Assembly (NCBI GenBank): GCA_003518745.1
Contig: DOYB01000266.1
Location: 1-21,461, forward strand
Length of the DNA stretch: 21,461 bases
Source of the DNA: Selenomonas sp.
GTDB taxonomy: Bacteria > Bacillota > Negativicutes > Selenomonadales > Selenomonadaceae
Direction: 5' to 3'
Below, piece after piece: positions 14,848 to 21,461 of the stretch. The number at the start of each line of letters is the position of its first letter. The first letter of the stretch is position 1. Both the position numbers and the translations under genes were made by a program. The notes beneath the pieces were generated by a model. That model worked only from the letters and a program-made list of their open reading frames with translations, was not told where the DNA came from and did no database searches.

Positions 14848-14955
14848 ACTATGAAAATCCAAGAAATCAAGCCCAAAGGGCGCAGATTGATTGGTTAATT
14901 TTCGTGCAAGGGCGTAGTGCGAAACACTGTTTTGCACGGAGCTTACTATGAAATC
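14846..14955. repeat. Structured intergenic element flanked by direct repeats
   Basis: TTACTATGAAA occurs at 14846-14856 and again at 14943-14953, bracketing 86 nt with two hairpins. The first is AATCAAGCCC/GGGC...TTGATT (14865-14892). The second is CGTGCAA/TTGCACG (14903-14909, 14932-14938) with an inner AGTG-CGAAA-CACT. No open frame of note is present. The rest of the gap (14956-15044) is very AT-rich, and I see nothing further in it apart from the mnmE ribosome site AAAGGT at about 15045-15050. The element might be a small mobile or RNA element; identity unknown. Confidence 0.4.
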
Positions 14956-15058
14956 TTAGATAGAATATCAATAAAACTAAATTTAAATATAAAAATATTA
15001 AACAAAAACAATATATAAATATAAAATAATCAATATATGTAAATAAAGGTAGATAGAA

Positions 15059-16441
15059 TTGAAAAAAGAAGATACAATCAGCGCGGTGGCAACTGCTTTA
15101 GGCGAATCCTCAATAGGAATTATCCGTATAAGCGGGGACGAGGCAATTTCTGTGGCGGATAGGGTGTTTAAGTCAAAAAATGGCAAAAGACTTTATGAAA
15201 TAGGCTCCTATAGGGCAATATACGGGAATATAGAGAGTTCTGAAGGTGAGCTCATAGACGAAGCTATAGCCCTTGTTATGAGGGCGCCTAATTCCTATAC
15301 CAGAGAAGATGTGGTGGAGCTACAGTGTCATGGAGGGGCAAGATCCCTTATGAGGACGCTATCTAGAACCTATGAGGAAGGCGCAAGGCCTGCTGAGAGA
15401 GGCGAATTTACTAAGCGTGCGTTCCTTAATGGGCGCATCGATTTGTCCCAGGCACAGGCTGTTATGGACGTTATACAGGCTAAGACAGATTCAGCCCTGT
15501 CCATGGCTTCCGGTAATCTTTCCGGTAAATGTTCAAAAGAAATAAAGGCTGTCCGTCAACGTATATTGGGAATCATAGCTCATTTGGAGGCGGTTATAGA
15601 CTTTCCGGAGGACGATTTGGACTCTGTAGCTATCGAAAGCATGAGAAAAAATGTAGTTGATATTATCAACGAATTAAATAATTTCCTTAAAACAGCCCGT
15701 GCAGGGAAAATCCTTCGTGAAGGTTGGACTACGGCTATCATTGGAAAGCCAAATGTAGGAAAGTCAAGCCTTCTCAATATGCTTCTCAGAACAGATAGGG
15801 CAATAGTTACTGAAATGCCCGGAACAACCAGGGACAGTATAGAAGAATATGCCGATGTCGGCGGTGTCCCGCTTCATATCATTGATACGGCAGGAATCAG
15901 GAATACTGAAGATATAATAGAAAAAATTGGGGTGGAGAAGTCCAGAGCCTATGCGGAACAAGCAGGACTTGTACTGGCAATATTTGATGGCTCGCAGCCT
16001 CTTTCAGATGAGGATGAAGAAATTATCTCAATTTTAAAAGGTAAAGAAATTATTATACTAATCAATAAGTCGGATTTAGAACAAAAATTAGAAAAAAGTG
16101 TTTTTGAAGAAGAATTTAAAGATGTACCTATAATTTATATATCAACAAAAACGCAAAATGGCCTTGATAGTCTTCAGAAGCTTATTTCTGAGAAGGCCTA
16201 TGGTACAGTATCTAATTTGGAAGAAATGCCCCTTGTACGGGACGAGAGGGAGTCGAATATTTTAAGAAGGACAATAGTACATCTTCAAGAGGCTCTTCAA
16301 ACAATTGATAATGGAATGGGAGAGGACTTTATTTCAATAGATTTGCGTTCAGCCTGGGAAGTCCTTGGAGAGTTTACAGGGGAAGCCGTGGGAGAAGATA
16401 TCATTGATGAGATATTTTCCAGATTTTGTATAGGAAAGTGA
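15059..16441 (+). CDS. mnmE: tRNA modification GTPase MnmE (TrmE)
   Basis: A GTPase that with MnmG installs the (carboxymethyl)aminomethyl group on U34 of certain tRNAs. At 460 residues it has normal length. The N-terminal folate-binding domain begins DTISAVATALGESSIGIIRISG. The G domain, inserted in a helical domain, has G1 GKPNVGKSS (229-237), GTTRD (255-259), DTAG (276-279) and NKSD (336-339). The protein ends in FCIGK with the conserved cysteine C457. The start is TTG (15059), about eight bases after AAAGGT; no closer ATG gives a full-length N-terminus. mnmG follows after eight bases. The stretch coding for about residues 320-365 is noticeably AT-richer than the rest. Confidence 0.97.
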   Translation: MKKEDTISAVATALGESSIGIIRISGDEAISVADRVFKSKNGKRLYEIGSYRAIYGNIESSEGELIDEAIALVMRAPNSYTREDVVELQCHGGARSLMRTLSRTYEEGARPAERGEFTKRAFLNGRIDLSQAQAVMDVIQAKTDSALSMASGNLSGKCSKEIKAVRQRILGIIAHLEAVIDFPEDDLDSVAIESMRKNVVDIINELNNFLKTARAGKILREGWTTAIIGKPNVGKSSLLNMLLRTDRAIVTEMPGTTRDSIEEYADVGGVPLHIIDTAGIRNTEDIIEKIGVEKSRAYAEQAGLVLAIFDGSQPLSDEDEEIISILKGKEIIILINKSDLEQKLEKSVFEEEFKDVPIIYISTKTQNGLDSLQKLISEKAYGTVSNLEEMPLVRDERESNILRRTIVHLQEALQTIDNGMGEDFISIDLRSAWEVLGEFTGEAVGEDIIDEIFSRFCIGK

Positions 16442-16449
16442 GGCTGAGG

Positions 16450-18330
16450 ATGTTCGAGGCAGGAAATTATGATGTAATAGTGATAGGCGCGGGACATGCC
16501 GGTGTAGAAGCAGCTCTGGCCGCGGCTCGTATAGGCTGTGAGACCCTTCTGACAACCCTTTCAATGGAAAATATAGCGATGATGCCATGTAATCCCTCCG
16601 TAGGTGGGCCTGCCAAGGGGCATCTGGTAAGAGAGGTGGATGCCCTGGGAGGGGAAATGGGCATCAATGCGGACAAGACCTGCATACAATACCGCATGCT
16701 CAATACAGGCAAGGGGCCTGCCGTCCATGCTCTACGCGCCCAAGCAGACAAGAAGCTTTATCAGATGATGATGAAGGAGACCTGTGAGAATACTGACCAT
16801 CTGGACGTAAAGCAGCTTCTCATAGAGAAGGTATTGATACGTGATGGGAAGGTATACGGGGTAGAAGCCGAAACAGGCGAAGTATATCTGGCAAAGGCGG
16901 TAATATTAGCCTCAGGTACGTATCTAAGGGGACGCATCATAGTGGGAGAGAGTACCTATGATGGCGGTCCAAACGGCCAGAGAGCCGCAATGAAGCTGAC
17001 GGATTCCCTTAAAGAGGCGGGAATAAGGCTCATGAGATTCAAGACCGGAACTCCTGCCCGTGTGGACGGAAGGACTCTGGATTTCGATAAGATGGAGCTT
17101 CAGCCGGGAGATGAAGAAATACACAATTTTTCCTTTATGAGTGATATCAAATCAAGGGAGCAGGTGCCCTGCTATCTCACCTATACAAATGAGAAAACCC
17201 ATAGGATACTCAGAGACAATATGCATCGGGCGCCTATGGCTAACGGCGTTATAGAGGGCATAGGCCCACGTTACTGTCCTTCCATTGAGACGAAGATACT
17301 TCGTTTTCCCGATAAGGAACGGCACCAGCTCTTTCTGGAGCCTGAAGGTCTCCATACCCGGGAATATTATGTACAGGGAATGTCCACCAGCATGCCAATG
17401 GACGTGCAGTTGGAATTCCTGCGTACTATTCCAGGTCTGGAGCATGCAAGGGTAATGCGTGCGGGGTATGCCATTGAATATGACTGTATAGACCCGCTTC
17501 AACTGAAACCAACGCTTGAATTCAAAGAGATTTCCGGATTCTTTTCAGCAGGTCAGTCTAACGGCACATCGGGCTATGAGGAGGCCGCGGCCCAGGGCAT
17601 TATCGCGGGTATTAATGCTGCCATGAAGCTAAAGGGCGAGGAGCCTTTGGTATTGAAGCGTTCAGAGGGATACATAGGCGTTCTCATAGATGATTTGGTT
17701 ACAAAGGGTACGAATGAGCCATACAGGATGATGACCTCCAGGGCAGAATACAGGCTGCTGCTGCGTCAGGATAACGCGGATCTTCGGCTTACGCCCCATG
17801 GAAAACGTGTGGGACTGGTCACGGATGAGCGCTGGAAGCGCTACGAGGATAAGCGTGACAGCATTGAGGAAACAAAAAAATTACTTAATGAGAAAATTCT
17901 GACTCCAAGTACAGCTACAAATGAGCTGCTCAAGGAGCTTGGCATACCTGAAATACACAATGCTATGCCCATTGCGGAGCTTATGAGAAGGCCTGAAGCG
18001 TGCTATGAGAAAATTAGAGAAGCCTTTTCACTGCCTGAGATATCCCTTGAGGTACGCAGGCAGGTGGAAACGGATATCTTCTATGAGGGCTATATCCAGA
18101 AGCAGGTGGAGCAGGTAGAACGTATGGAGCGCTTGGAATCAAAGCTCCTGCCTGAGGACATGGACTACAGCAGGGTACCAAGTCTTCGGGATGAGGCCAG
18201 GGAAAAGCTCATGAGGATCCGACCCCGTTCCGTTGGACAGGCAGGTCGCATTTCGGGGGTTTCTCCCGCGGACGTTTCTGTTTTGGTCATATATCTGGAA
18301 CAGCAGAGGAGATTACAGTTGGAGAAATAG
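16450..18330 (+). CDS. mnmG: tRNA uridine-5-carboxymethylaminomethyl modification enzyme MnmG (GidA)
   Basis: The FAD-dependent partner of MnmE in tRNA U34 modification. The 626-residue protein has the dinucleotide-binding motif GAGHAG (about 13-18), MMPCNPSVGGPAKGHLV (C47 conserved), and the second catalytic-cysteine region EYDCIDPLQL. It also has FFSAGQSNGTSGYEEAAAQG and the C-terminal SRVPSLRDEAREKL region typical of GidA. I place the start at ATG 16450 (MFEAGNYDVIVIG), with GAGG six bases before it; an upstream in-frame ATG at 16426 lies within mnmE and adds eight unlikely residues. It sits between mnmE and rsmG in one operon. Confidence 0.97.
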   Translation: MFEAGNYDVIVIGAGHAGVEAALAAARIGCETLLTTLSMENIAMMPCNPSVGGPAKGHLVREVDALGGEMGINADKTCIQYRMLNTGKGPAVHALRAQADKKLYQMMMKETCENTDHLDVKQLLIEKVLIRDGKVYGVEAETGEVYLAKAVILASGTYLRGRIIVGESTYDGGPNGQRAAMKLTDSLKEAGIRLMRFKTGTPARVDGRTLDFDKMELQPGDEEIHNFSFMSDIKSREQVPCYLTYTNEKTHRILRDNMHRAPMANGVIEGIGPRYCPSIETKILRFPDKERHQLFLEPEGLHTREYYVQGMSTSMPMDVQLEFLRTIPGLEHARVMRAGYAIEYDCIDPLQLKPTLEFKEISGFFSAGQSNGTSGYEEAAAQGIIAGINAAMKLKGEEPLVLKRSEGYIGVLIDDLVTKGTNEPYRMMTSRAEYRLLLRQDNADLRLTPHGKRVGLVTDERWKRYEDKRDSIEETKKLLNEKILTPSTATNELLKELGIPEIHNAMPIAELMRRPEACYEKIREAFSLPEISLEVRRQVETDIFYEGYIQKQVEQVERMERLESKLLPEDMDYSRVPSLRDEAREKLMRIRPRSVGQAGRISGVSPADVSVLVIYLEQQRRLQLEK

Positions 18331-18344
18331 GGCAGGTGTATGTT

Positions 18345-19061
18345 ATGTTTCGTGAGGAAATGGAAAAGGCTTCGGAGGATTATGGGATTCATTTGACGAG
18401 CCATCAAAAGGGACAGTTTGGGATGTATTATAGACTTCTGATGGAGTGGAATCAAAAGATGAACCTGACTGCTATAACCGACCCAAAGGAGGTGGCGGTA
18501 AAGCACATGGTGGATTCCATGTCGTCCCTTGATGAAAAGAGCTTTCCGGAAAACTGCAGTGTAATCGATGTGGGAACAGGGGCAGGTTTTCCGGGTATTC
18601 CCTTAAAGATTATCCGTCCTGATATTAAATTGACTCTATTGGACTCACTAAACAAGAGAGTTTCATTCTTGAAGGCAATAGTAGATACATTGAAATTGGA
18701 AAATGTGGAATGCTTGCATGGAAGGGCAGAAGAGACCGCACGGAATGAGGTGTACAGGGAACATTTCGAGGTAGCTGTTTCAAGGGCTGTCGCAAGGCTT
18801 TCCATACTCTCTGAATATTGCCTTCCCTTTGTTAAGGTAGGCGGCACGTTCATTGCCATGAAGGGCATGAAGTACAAGGAAGAGATGAATGAGGCGCAAA
18901 GAGCCGTAAAGGTCCTTGGCGGAGGCAATATGAAGGCATGTCCTGTAAAGCTGCCTGGAATCGACGATAAAAGGGCCGTTATTTATATTCCTAAATGCTC
19001 CGTTACACCAAAGGCATATCCCAGAAAGGCCGGTACCCCGGAACGCAGTCCAATTTCATAG
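18345..19061 (+). CDS. rsmG: 16S rRNA (guanine-N7)-methyltransferase RsmG (GidB)
   Basis: This enzyme methylates G527 (E. coli numbering) of 16S rRNA using S-adenosylmethionine; its loss gives low-level streptomycin resistance in several bacteria. The 238-residue protein carries the SAM-binding motif VIDVGTGAGFPGIPLKI, preceded by MEWNQKMNLTAI, and the SRAVARLSILSEYCLP segment. ATG at 18345 has AGG about eight bases upstream; GTG at 18336 would add three residues and cannot be excluded. The gap from mnmG is 14 nt. No strong terminator follows. Confidence 0.95.
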   Translation: MFREEMEKASEDYGIHLTSHQKGQFGMYYRLLMEWNQKMNLTAITDPKEVAVKHMVDSMSSLDEKSFPENCSVIDVGTGAGFPGIPLKIIRPDIKLTLLDSLNKRVSFLKAIVDTLKLENVECLHGRAEETARNEVYREHFEVAVSRAVARLSILSEYCLPFVKVGGTFIAMKGMKYKEEMNEAQRAVKVLGGGNMKACPVKLPGIDDKRAVIYIPKCSVTPKAYPRKAGTPERSPIS

Positions 19062-19075
19062 GAACTTGCAAACTG

Positions 19076-19087
19076 AAGTGTTCACTT
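19076..19087. repeat. Short dyad upstream of the secreted-protein gene
   Basis: AAGTG TT CACTT is a perfect 12-base dyad in the 77-nt gap after rsmG. It could be an operator half-site pair or chance; no clear promoter hexamers accompany it. Confidence 0.2.
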
Positions 19088-19138
19088 AGAGGAAAATCCG
19101 TTACTTGAGTCGAATGATAAAGATGAGGTGGTGGGATT

Positions 19139-19942
19139 ATGAAATCATGGATTCGTTTGGGCATTACGTTATTTACTGCTATGAGCCTTTCCGCTGGAAG
19201 CCTTTATGCCGCGGGAAGCAATGATAAAGAGGTTGACAAAGTTGCCGGTGAGATGGCCATGGATGATAATTTTAATTACATATATCCTAATGATTCCGAT
19301 AAAAAAGACAGAGCTGTCCCCGGCCCCTTTAAGGAAGCCGATGAAGCTGCCGCGAATGCTTCAAGCTCAAGCATTGATTCTAAAAGCGGTTCTGATTCGG
19401 ACAAGACGCCACTTAAGCATTCATACGTGGGTGAGGGTGACTTCCCGGGCAGAGCTGCTTACATTGATGATGAAGGAAAAGAACGGAAAAGCCGTTACGA
19501 GTGGATTTTTAATGATAACTCATACAGCTATTATATGGACCTAAACAGCTCAAGATGGATCAGGGTTCCATATTCCGCGTCTGAATACATGATTGACGTG
19601 TGGATTTGTCTTGTGCCCACGAGCGTTGATTCCTATGTGGAGGAATATGACGATGATGGCAATGTTACCAACCATTATCGCAAATATTACATGGAACATT
19701 ATTATGTTTGGCCAAAGAAACAGCAGATTCAGTTCTTATGTGAACTGGAGGTTGCAGGACGTCCGCAGAATACGATTTCTGAACGTGAGTACAGGGTGAA
19801 GAACTGGGAGCCTCTGATACCCGGGAGCATTGAGGATGAAATATATCGGGCTGTGGTCAAGCGAATGGGCAAGAGCAGGGAAGCTAAAGGTGGTATGGGA
19901 TTCTTTGAGATGCTTGATGAATACGCAAGAATAAGTCTTTAA
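19139..19942 (+). CDS. Secreted or periplasmic protein of unknown function
   Basis: I do not recognise this 267-residue protein. It begins with a clear Sec signal peptide: a basic N-region (MKSWIR), a hydrophobic core to about residue 22, and a likely cleavage after SLYA or SLYAA (24-25). A low-complexity acidic/serine segment (about 50-90) follows. The globular remainder is rich in tyrosine and tryptophan (YEWIFNDNSYSYYMDLNSSRW at about 120-140, KYYMEHYYVWPKK near 180-192) and suggests beta structure. No lipobox, membrane anchor or repeat is visible. ATG at 19139 is preceded by GAGGTGG. It lies 77 nt downstream of rsmG, so it may be an operon tail or a separate unit. Aromatic-rich secreted proteins of this style occur in diderm Firmicutes; that is only an impression. 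Confidence 0.8.
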   Translation: MKSWIRLGITLFTAMSLSAGSLYAAGSNDKEVDKVAGEMAMDDNFNYIYPNDSDKKDRAVPGPFKEADEAAANASSSSIDSKSGSDSDKTPLKHSYVGEGDFPGRAAYIDDEGKERKSRYEWIFNDNSYSYYMDLNSSRWIRVPYSASEYMIDVWICLVPTSVDSYVEEYDDDGNVTNHYRKYYMEHYYVWPKKQQIQFLCELEVAGRPQNTISEREYRVKNWEPLIPGSIEDEIYRAVVKRMGKSREAKGGMGFFEMLDEYARISL

Positions 19943-19993
19943 GATTGCTGGCTGAATTGATACCTTAAACAACGTATTTTAGGGTAAAAAAAG

Positions 19994-20054
19994 AAGTTAT
20001 CCACATATTGTTGGTAAAATGCTGTGCATAAGTCAACTGTTATGTGGATAACTT
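19994..20054. terminator. Bidirectional terminator-like hairpin built from DnaA boxes
   Basis: AAGTTATCCACATA (19994-20007) and TATGTGGATAACTT (20041-20054) are exact 14-base reverse complements, extendable by three more pairs including a G-U, around a 33-nt loop. On the plus strand TTTGTTTT follows; on the minus strand CTTTTTTT follows. It sits between convergent genes and so can end both transcripts. Confidence 0.7.
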
Positions 20055-20117
20055 TTTGTTTTACAAAATACATGTAAACCAATTTGGCATTAAGTTGCTC
20101 AAATCATCTGTGGATAA
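19997..20117. promoter_or_regulatory. Origin-distal DnaA-box cluster
   Basis: Perfect boxes occur at 19997-20005 (TTATCCACA), 20043-20051 (TGTGGATAA) and 20109-20117 (TGTGGATAA), plus TGTGCATAA (8/9) at 20023-20031. The first two form the arms of the terminator-like hairpin. The cluster is about 7.8 kb from the boxes upstream of dnaA, in the 179-nt gap between convergent genes. By analogy with datA, DARS and the Bacillus DnaA-box clusters it might titrate or regulate DnaA; that is inference. Confidence 0.75.
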
Positions 20118-20121
20118 CTGC

Positions 20122-21294
20122 TCAGTGGTGGAATAGGCGGATATGTGTCATGGCCATGGCGATATTGTACTTATCGCAGGTTTCTATGACATTATCATCA
20201 CGGATTGAGCCGCCGCTTTGTGCCACATACGAAACGCCGCTCTTATGGGCGCGTTCTATATTGTCTCCGAAGGGGAAGAACGCGTCGGAACCAAGTGAAA
20301 CTCCCGTCTGCTTTTCAATCCATGCCTGCTTTTCCTCACGGGTAAAGACAGGGGGCTTTTCCGTGAAGAGCCGCTTCCATTCATCGTCCTTCAGAAGATC
20401 CATGCATTCATCGGAGATATACACATCAATGGCATTATCCCTGTCAGGACGGCGGACGTCATCGCGGAAGGGCAGGGAAAGCACCTGTGGGCTTTGCCTG
20501 AGGTACCATACATCTGCCTTGTTCCCTGCCAGCCTTGTGCAGTGGACCCTGGACTGCTGTCCCGCGCCTATACCGATGGCCTGGCCGTCCTTTGCGTAGC
20601 AAACGGAATTGGACTGGGTGTATTTAAGGGTTATAAGGGCTATCAGAAGGTCACGTTTTGCTCCCTCAGGCAGTTCCTTGTTCTTCGTAGGGATATCCTT
20701 GAGGCACTCTTCGGTGATTTCTATGTCGTTGCGCTGCTGTTCAAAGGTTATGCCAAATACCTGTTTCCTTTCTAGCTTTTCGGGCCGGTATGAAGGATCC
20801 ATCTGGAGAACCAGATAGGTGCCCTTGCGCTTGGATTTCAGGATTTCAAGAGCCTCAGCGGAATATGAGGGGGCAATGATGCCGTCGGATACCTCGCGCT
20901 TCAGAAATGACGCTGTTTGGGCATCACACTCATCTGAAAGGGCCACGAAGTCCCCGTATGATGACATGCGGTCTGCTCCGCGGGCACGGATATACGCAGT
21001 GGCAATAGGAGATAGCTCTATACCTTCAACAAAATAAACCTTCTGGAGAATTTCAGGCAGGGGAACGGCAACCGCGGCTCCTGCGGGGCTTACATGTTTG
21101 AAGGAAGCCGCCGCCGGAAGTCCTGTGGCCTTCTTGAGCTCCTGCACAAGCTGCCAACTGTTCAACGCGTCAAGAAGATTTATATATCCAGGTTTTCCGT
21201 TGAGTACCGTGAAGGGAAGCTCACCTTTCTCAGCGAACACCTTTGCGGGTTTCTGATTTGGATTGCAGCCGTATTTGAGTTCCAATTCGTTCAT
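20122..21294 (-). CDS. Stand-alone AICAR transformylase (PurH C-terminal-like)
   Basis: A 390-residue protein matching the AICAR transformylase half of PurH, which formylates AICAR to FAICAR with 10-formyl-THF in purine synthesis. The catalytic Lys-His lies in SFKHVSPAGAA (K66, H67). Substrate-binding segments YAKDGQAIGIGAGQQSRV and DAFFPFGDNIERA, and the ending GGSIRDDNVIET...THIRLFHH, follow the PurH pattern. The N-terminal IMP cyclohydrolase (MGS-like) domain of bifunctional PurH is absent, so cyclisation must be done by another protein. ATG 21294 (MNELELKYG) has AAAGGAG nine bases upstream; an in-frame start at 21408 adds 38 unlikely residues. It faces the secreted-protein gene, and its stop is four bases from a DnaA box. 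Confidence 0.9.
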   Translation of the reverse strand: MNELELKYGCNPNQKPAKVFAEKGELPFTVLNGKPGYINLLDALNSWQLVQELKKATGLPAAASFKHVSPAGAAVAVPLPEILQKVYFVEGIELSPIATAYIRARGADRMSSYGDFVALSDECDAQTASFLKREVSDGIIAPSYSAEALEILKSKRKGTYLVLQMDPSYRPEKLERKQVFGITFEQQRNDIEITEECLKDIPTKNKELPEGAKRDLLIALITLKYTQSNSVCYAKDGQAIGIGAGQQSRVHCTRLAGNKADVWYLRQSPQVLSLPFRDDVRRPDRDNAIDVYISDECMDLLKDDEWKRLFTEKPPVFTREEKQAWIEKQTGVSLGSDAFFPFGDNIERAHKSGVSYVAQSGGSIRDDNVIETCDKYNIAMAMTHIRLFHH

Positions 21295-21406
21295 GTAATC
21301 TGCTCCTTTGTAATTTTGCGCTATATGAGTTGTTGAGATGATGTGAAATAAATGGGAATTTATGTGATTGTACAAAGTCGCACGAATGGACGATTTGCTG
21401 TGTATC

Positions 21407-21461
21407 AAGCCTTCCCCTTGAGGGGAAGGTGGCAGCCGTAGGCTGACGGATGAGGTGGCTT
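21407..21461. repeat. Hairpin-type interspersed repeat, possibly cut by the window end
   Basis: CCTTCCCC (21410-21417) and GGGGAAGG (21422-21429) form a perfect eight-base stem with loop TTGA. CAGCC (21433-21437) and GGCTG (21441-21445) form a second one with loop GTA. The ends AAGCC and GGCTT are themselves inverted. I recall very similar GGGGAAGGTGGC...TGACGGATGAGG sequences as dispersed intergenic repeats in many gut Firmicutes; this is memory, not a search. It lies upstream of the purine gene and is GC-richer than its surroundings. Confidence 0.65.

Noticed and set aside
21347..21375. Possible promoter for the AICAR transformylase gene (TTGTAC, 17 nt, TTTATT on the minus strand)
   Set aside because: Spacing is right but the hexamers match consensus at only three and four positions; too weak to list.
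1..21461. tRNA, rRNA, CRISPR array, prophage or transposase genes
   Set aside because: I looked for cloverleaf-type structures, regularly spaced repeats and mobile-element proteins and saw none; the window is a core-genome region.

Overview
This window is the chromosomal replication-origin region of a low-to-medium-GC member of the Bacillota. The order dnaA-dnaN-recF-(DUF721/DciA-like)-remB-gyrB on one side and rpmH-rnpA-yidD-yidC-jag-mnmE-mnmG-rsmG on the other is the classic Firmicute origin arrangement. A short YidC with no lipoprotein signal, a DUF721 protein with a zinc ribbon, and a stand-alone AICAR transformylase make me favour the Negativicutes (Selenomonas/Anaerovibrio-like). That placement is inference from protein style; I could not search a database.

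Left end (1-4605): a probable partial gene start on the minus strand, a DEDDh-type exonuclease (minus), then a DEAD-box helicase and a CNNM/CorC-type membrane protein (both plus). The membrane protein converges on htpX (minus). Between them lies a 20-bp perfect hairpin that overlaps the last codons of the membrane protein gene.

Replication block (4700-11971, all minus): gyrB, remB, a DciA-like gene, recF, dnaN and dnaA, read away from the origin. From recF to gyrB the genes are nearly touching or overlap (3-nt gap, 23-nt overlap, 14-nt overlap), so translational coupling is likely. The S4-domain gene (yaaA) often found between dnaN and recF is absent, and gyrA does not follow gyrB.

Origin: DnaA boxes lie on both sides of dnaA. 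Upstream (11999-12169) there are three perfect TTATCCACA boxes plus two TTATCAACA boxes, next to a long A/T-rich tract. The dnaA-dnaN gap (10186-10441) holds degenerate boxes, two large dyads and, read from dnaA toward dnaN, a GC-rich patch, CTACTACTA and an AT-rich stretch. That resembles the DnaA-trio unwinding module of Bacillus subtilis. A bipartite oriC is therefore likely.

Right arm (12403-19942, all plus): a perfect-consensus sigma-A promoter drives rpmH, followed by a terminator, rnpA, yidD, yidC and jag. A second terminator ends jag. A 300-nt gap with a small structured element follows, then mnmE-mnmG-rsmG (tRNA U34 modification and 16S methylation) and an unrecognised secreted protein.

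Right end (19943-21461): the convergent gap before a minus-strand AICAR transformylase gene contains three perfect DnaA boxes and one near-match. Two of them form the arms of a bidirectional terminator-like hairpin. The window closes on a hairpin-rich interspersed repeat. The main candidates for something undescribed are this origin-distal DnaA-box/terminator element and the zinc-ribbon DciA-like protein.
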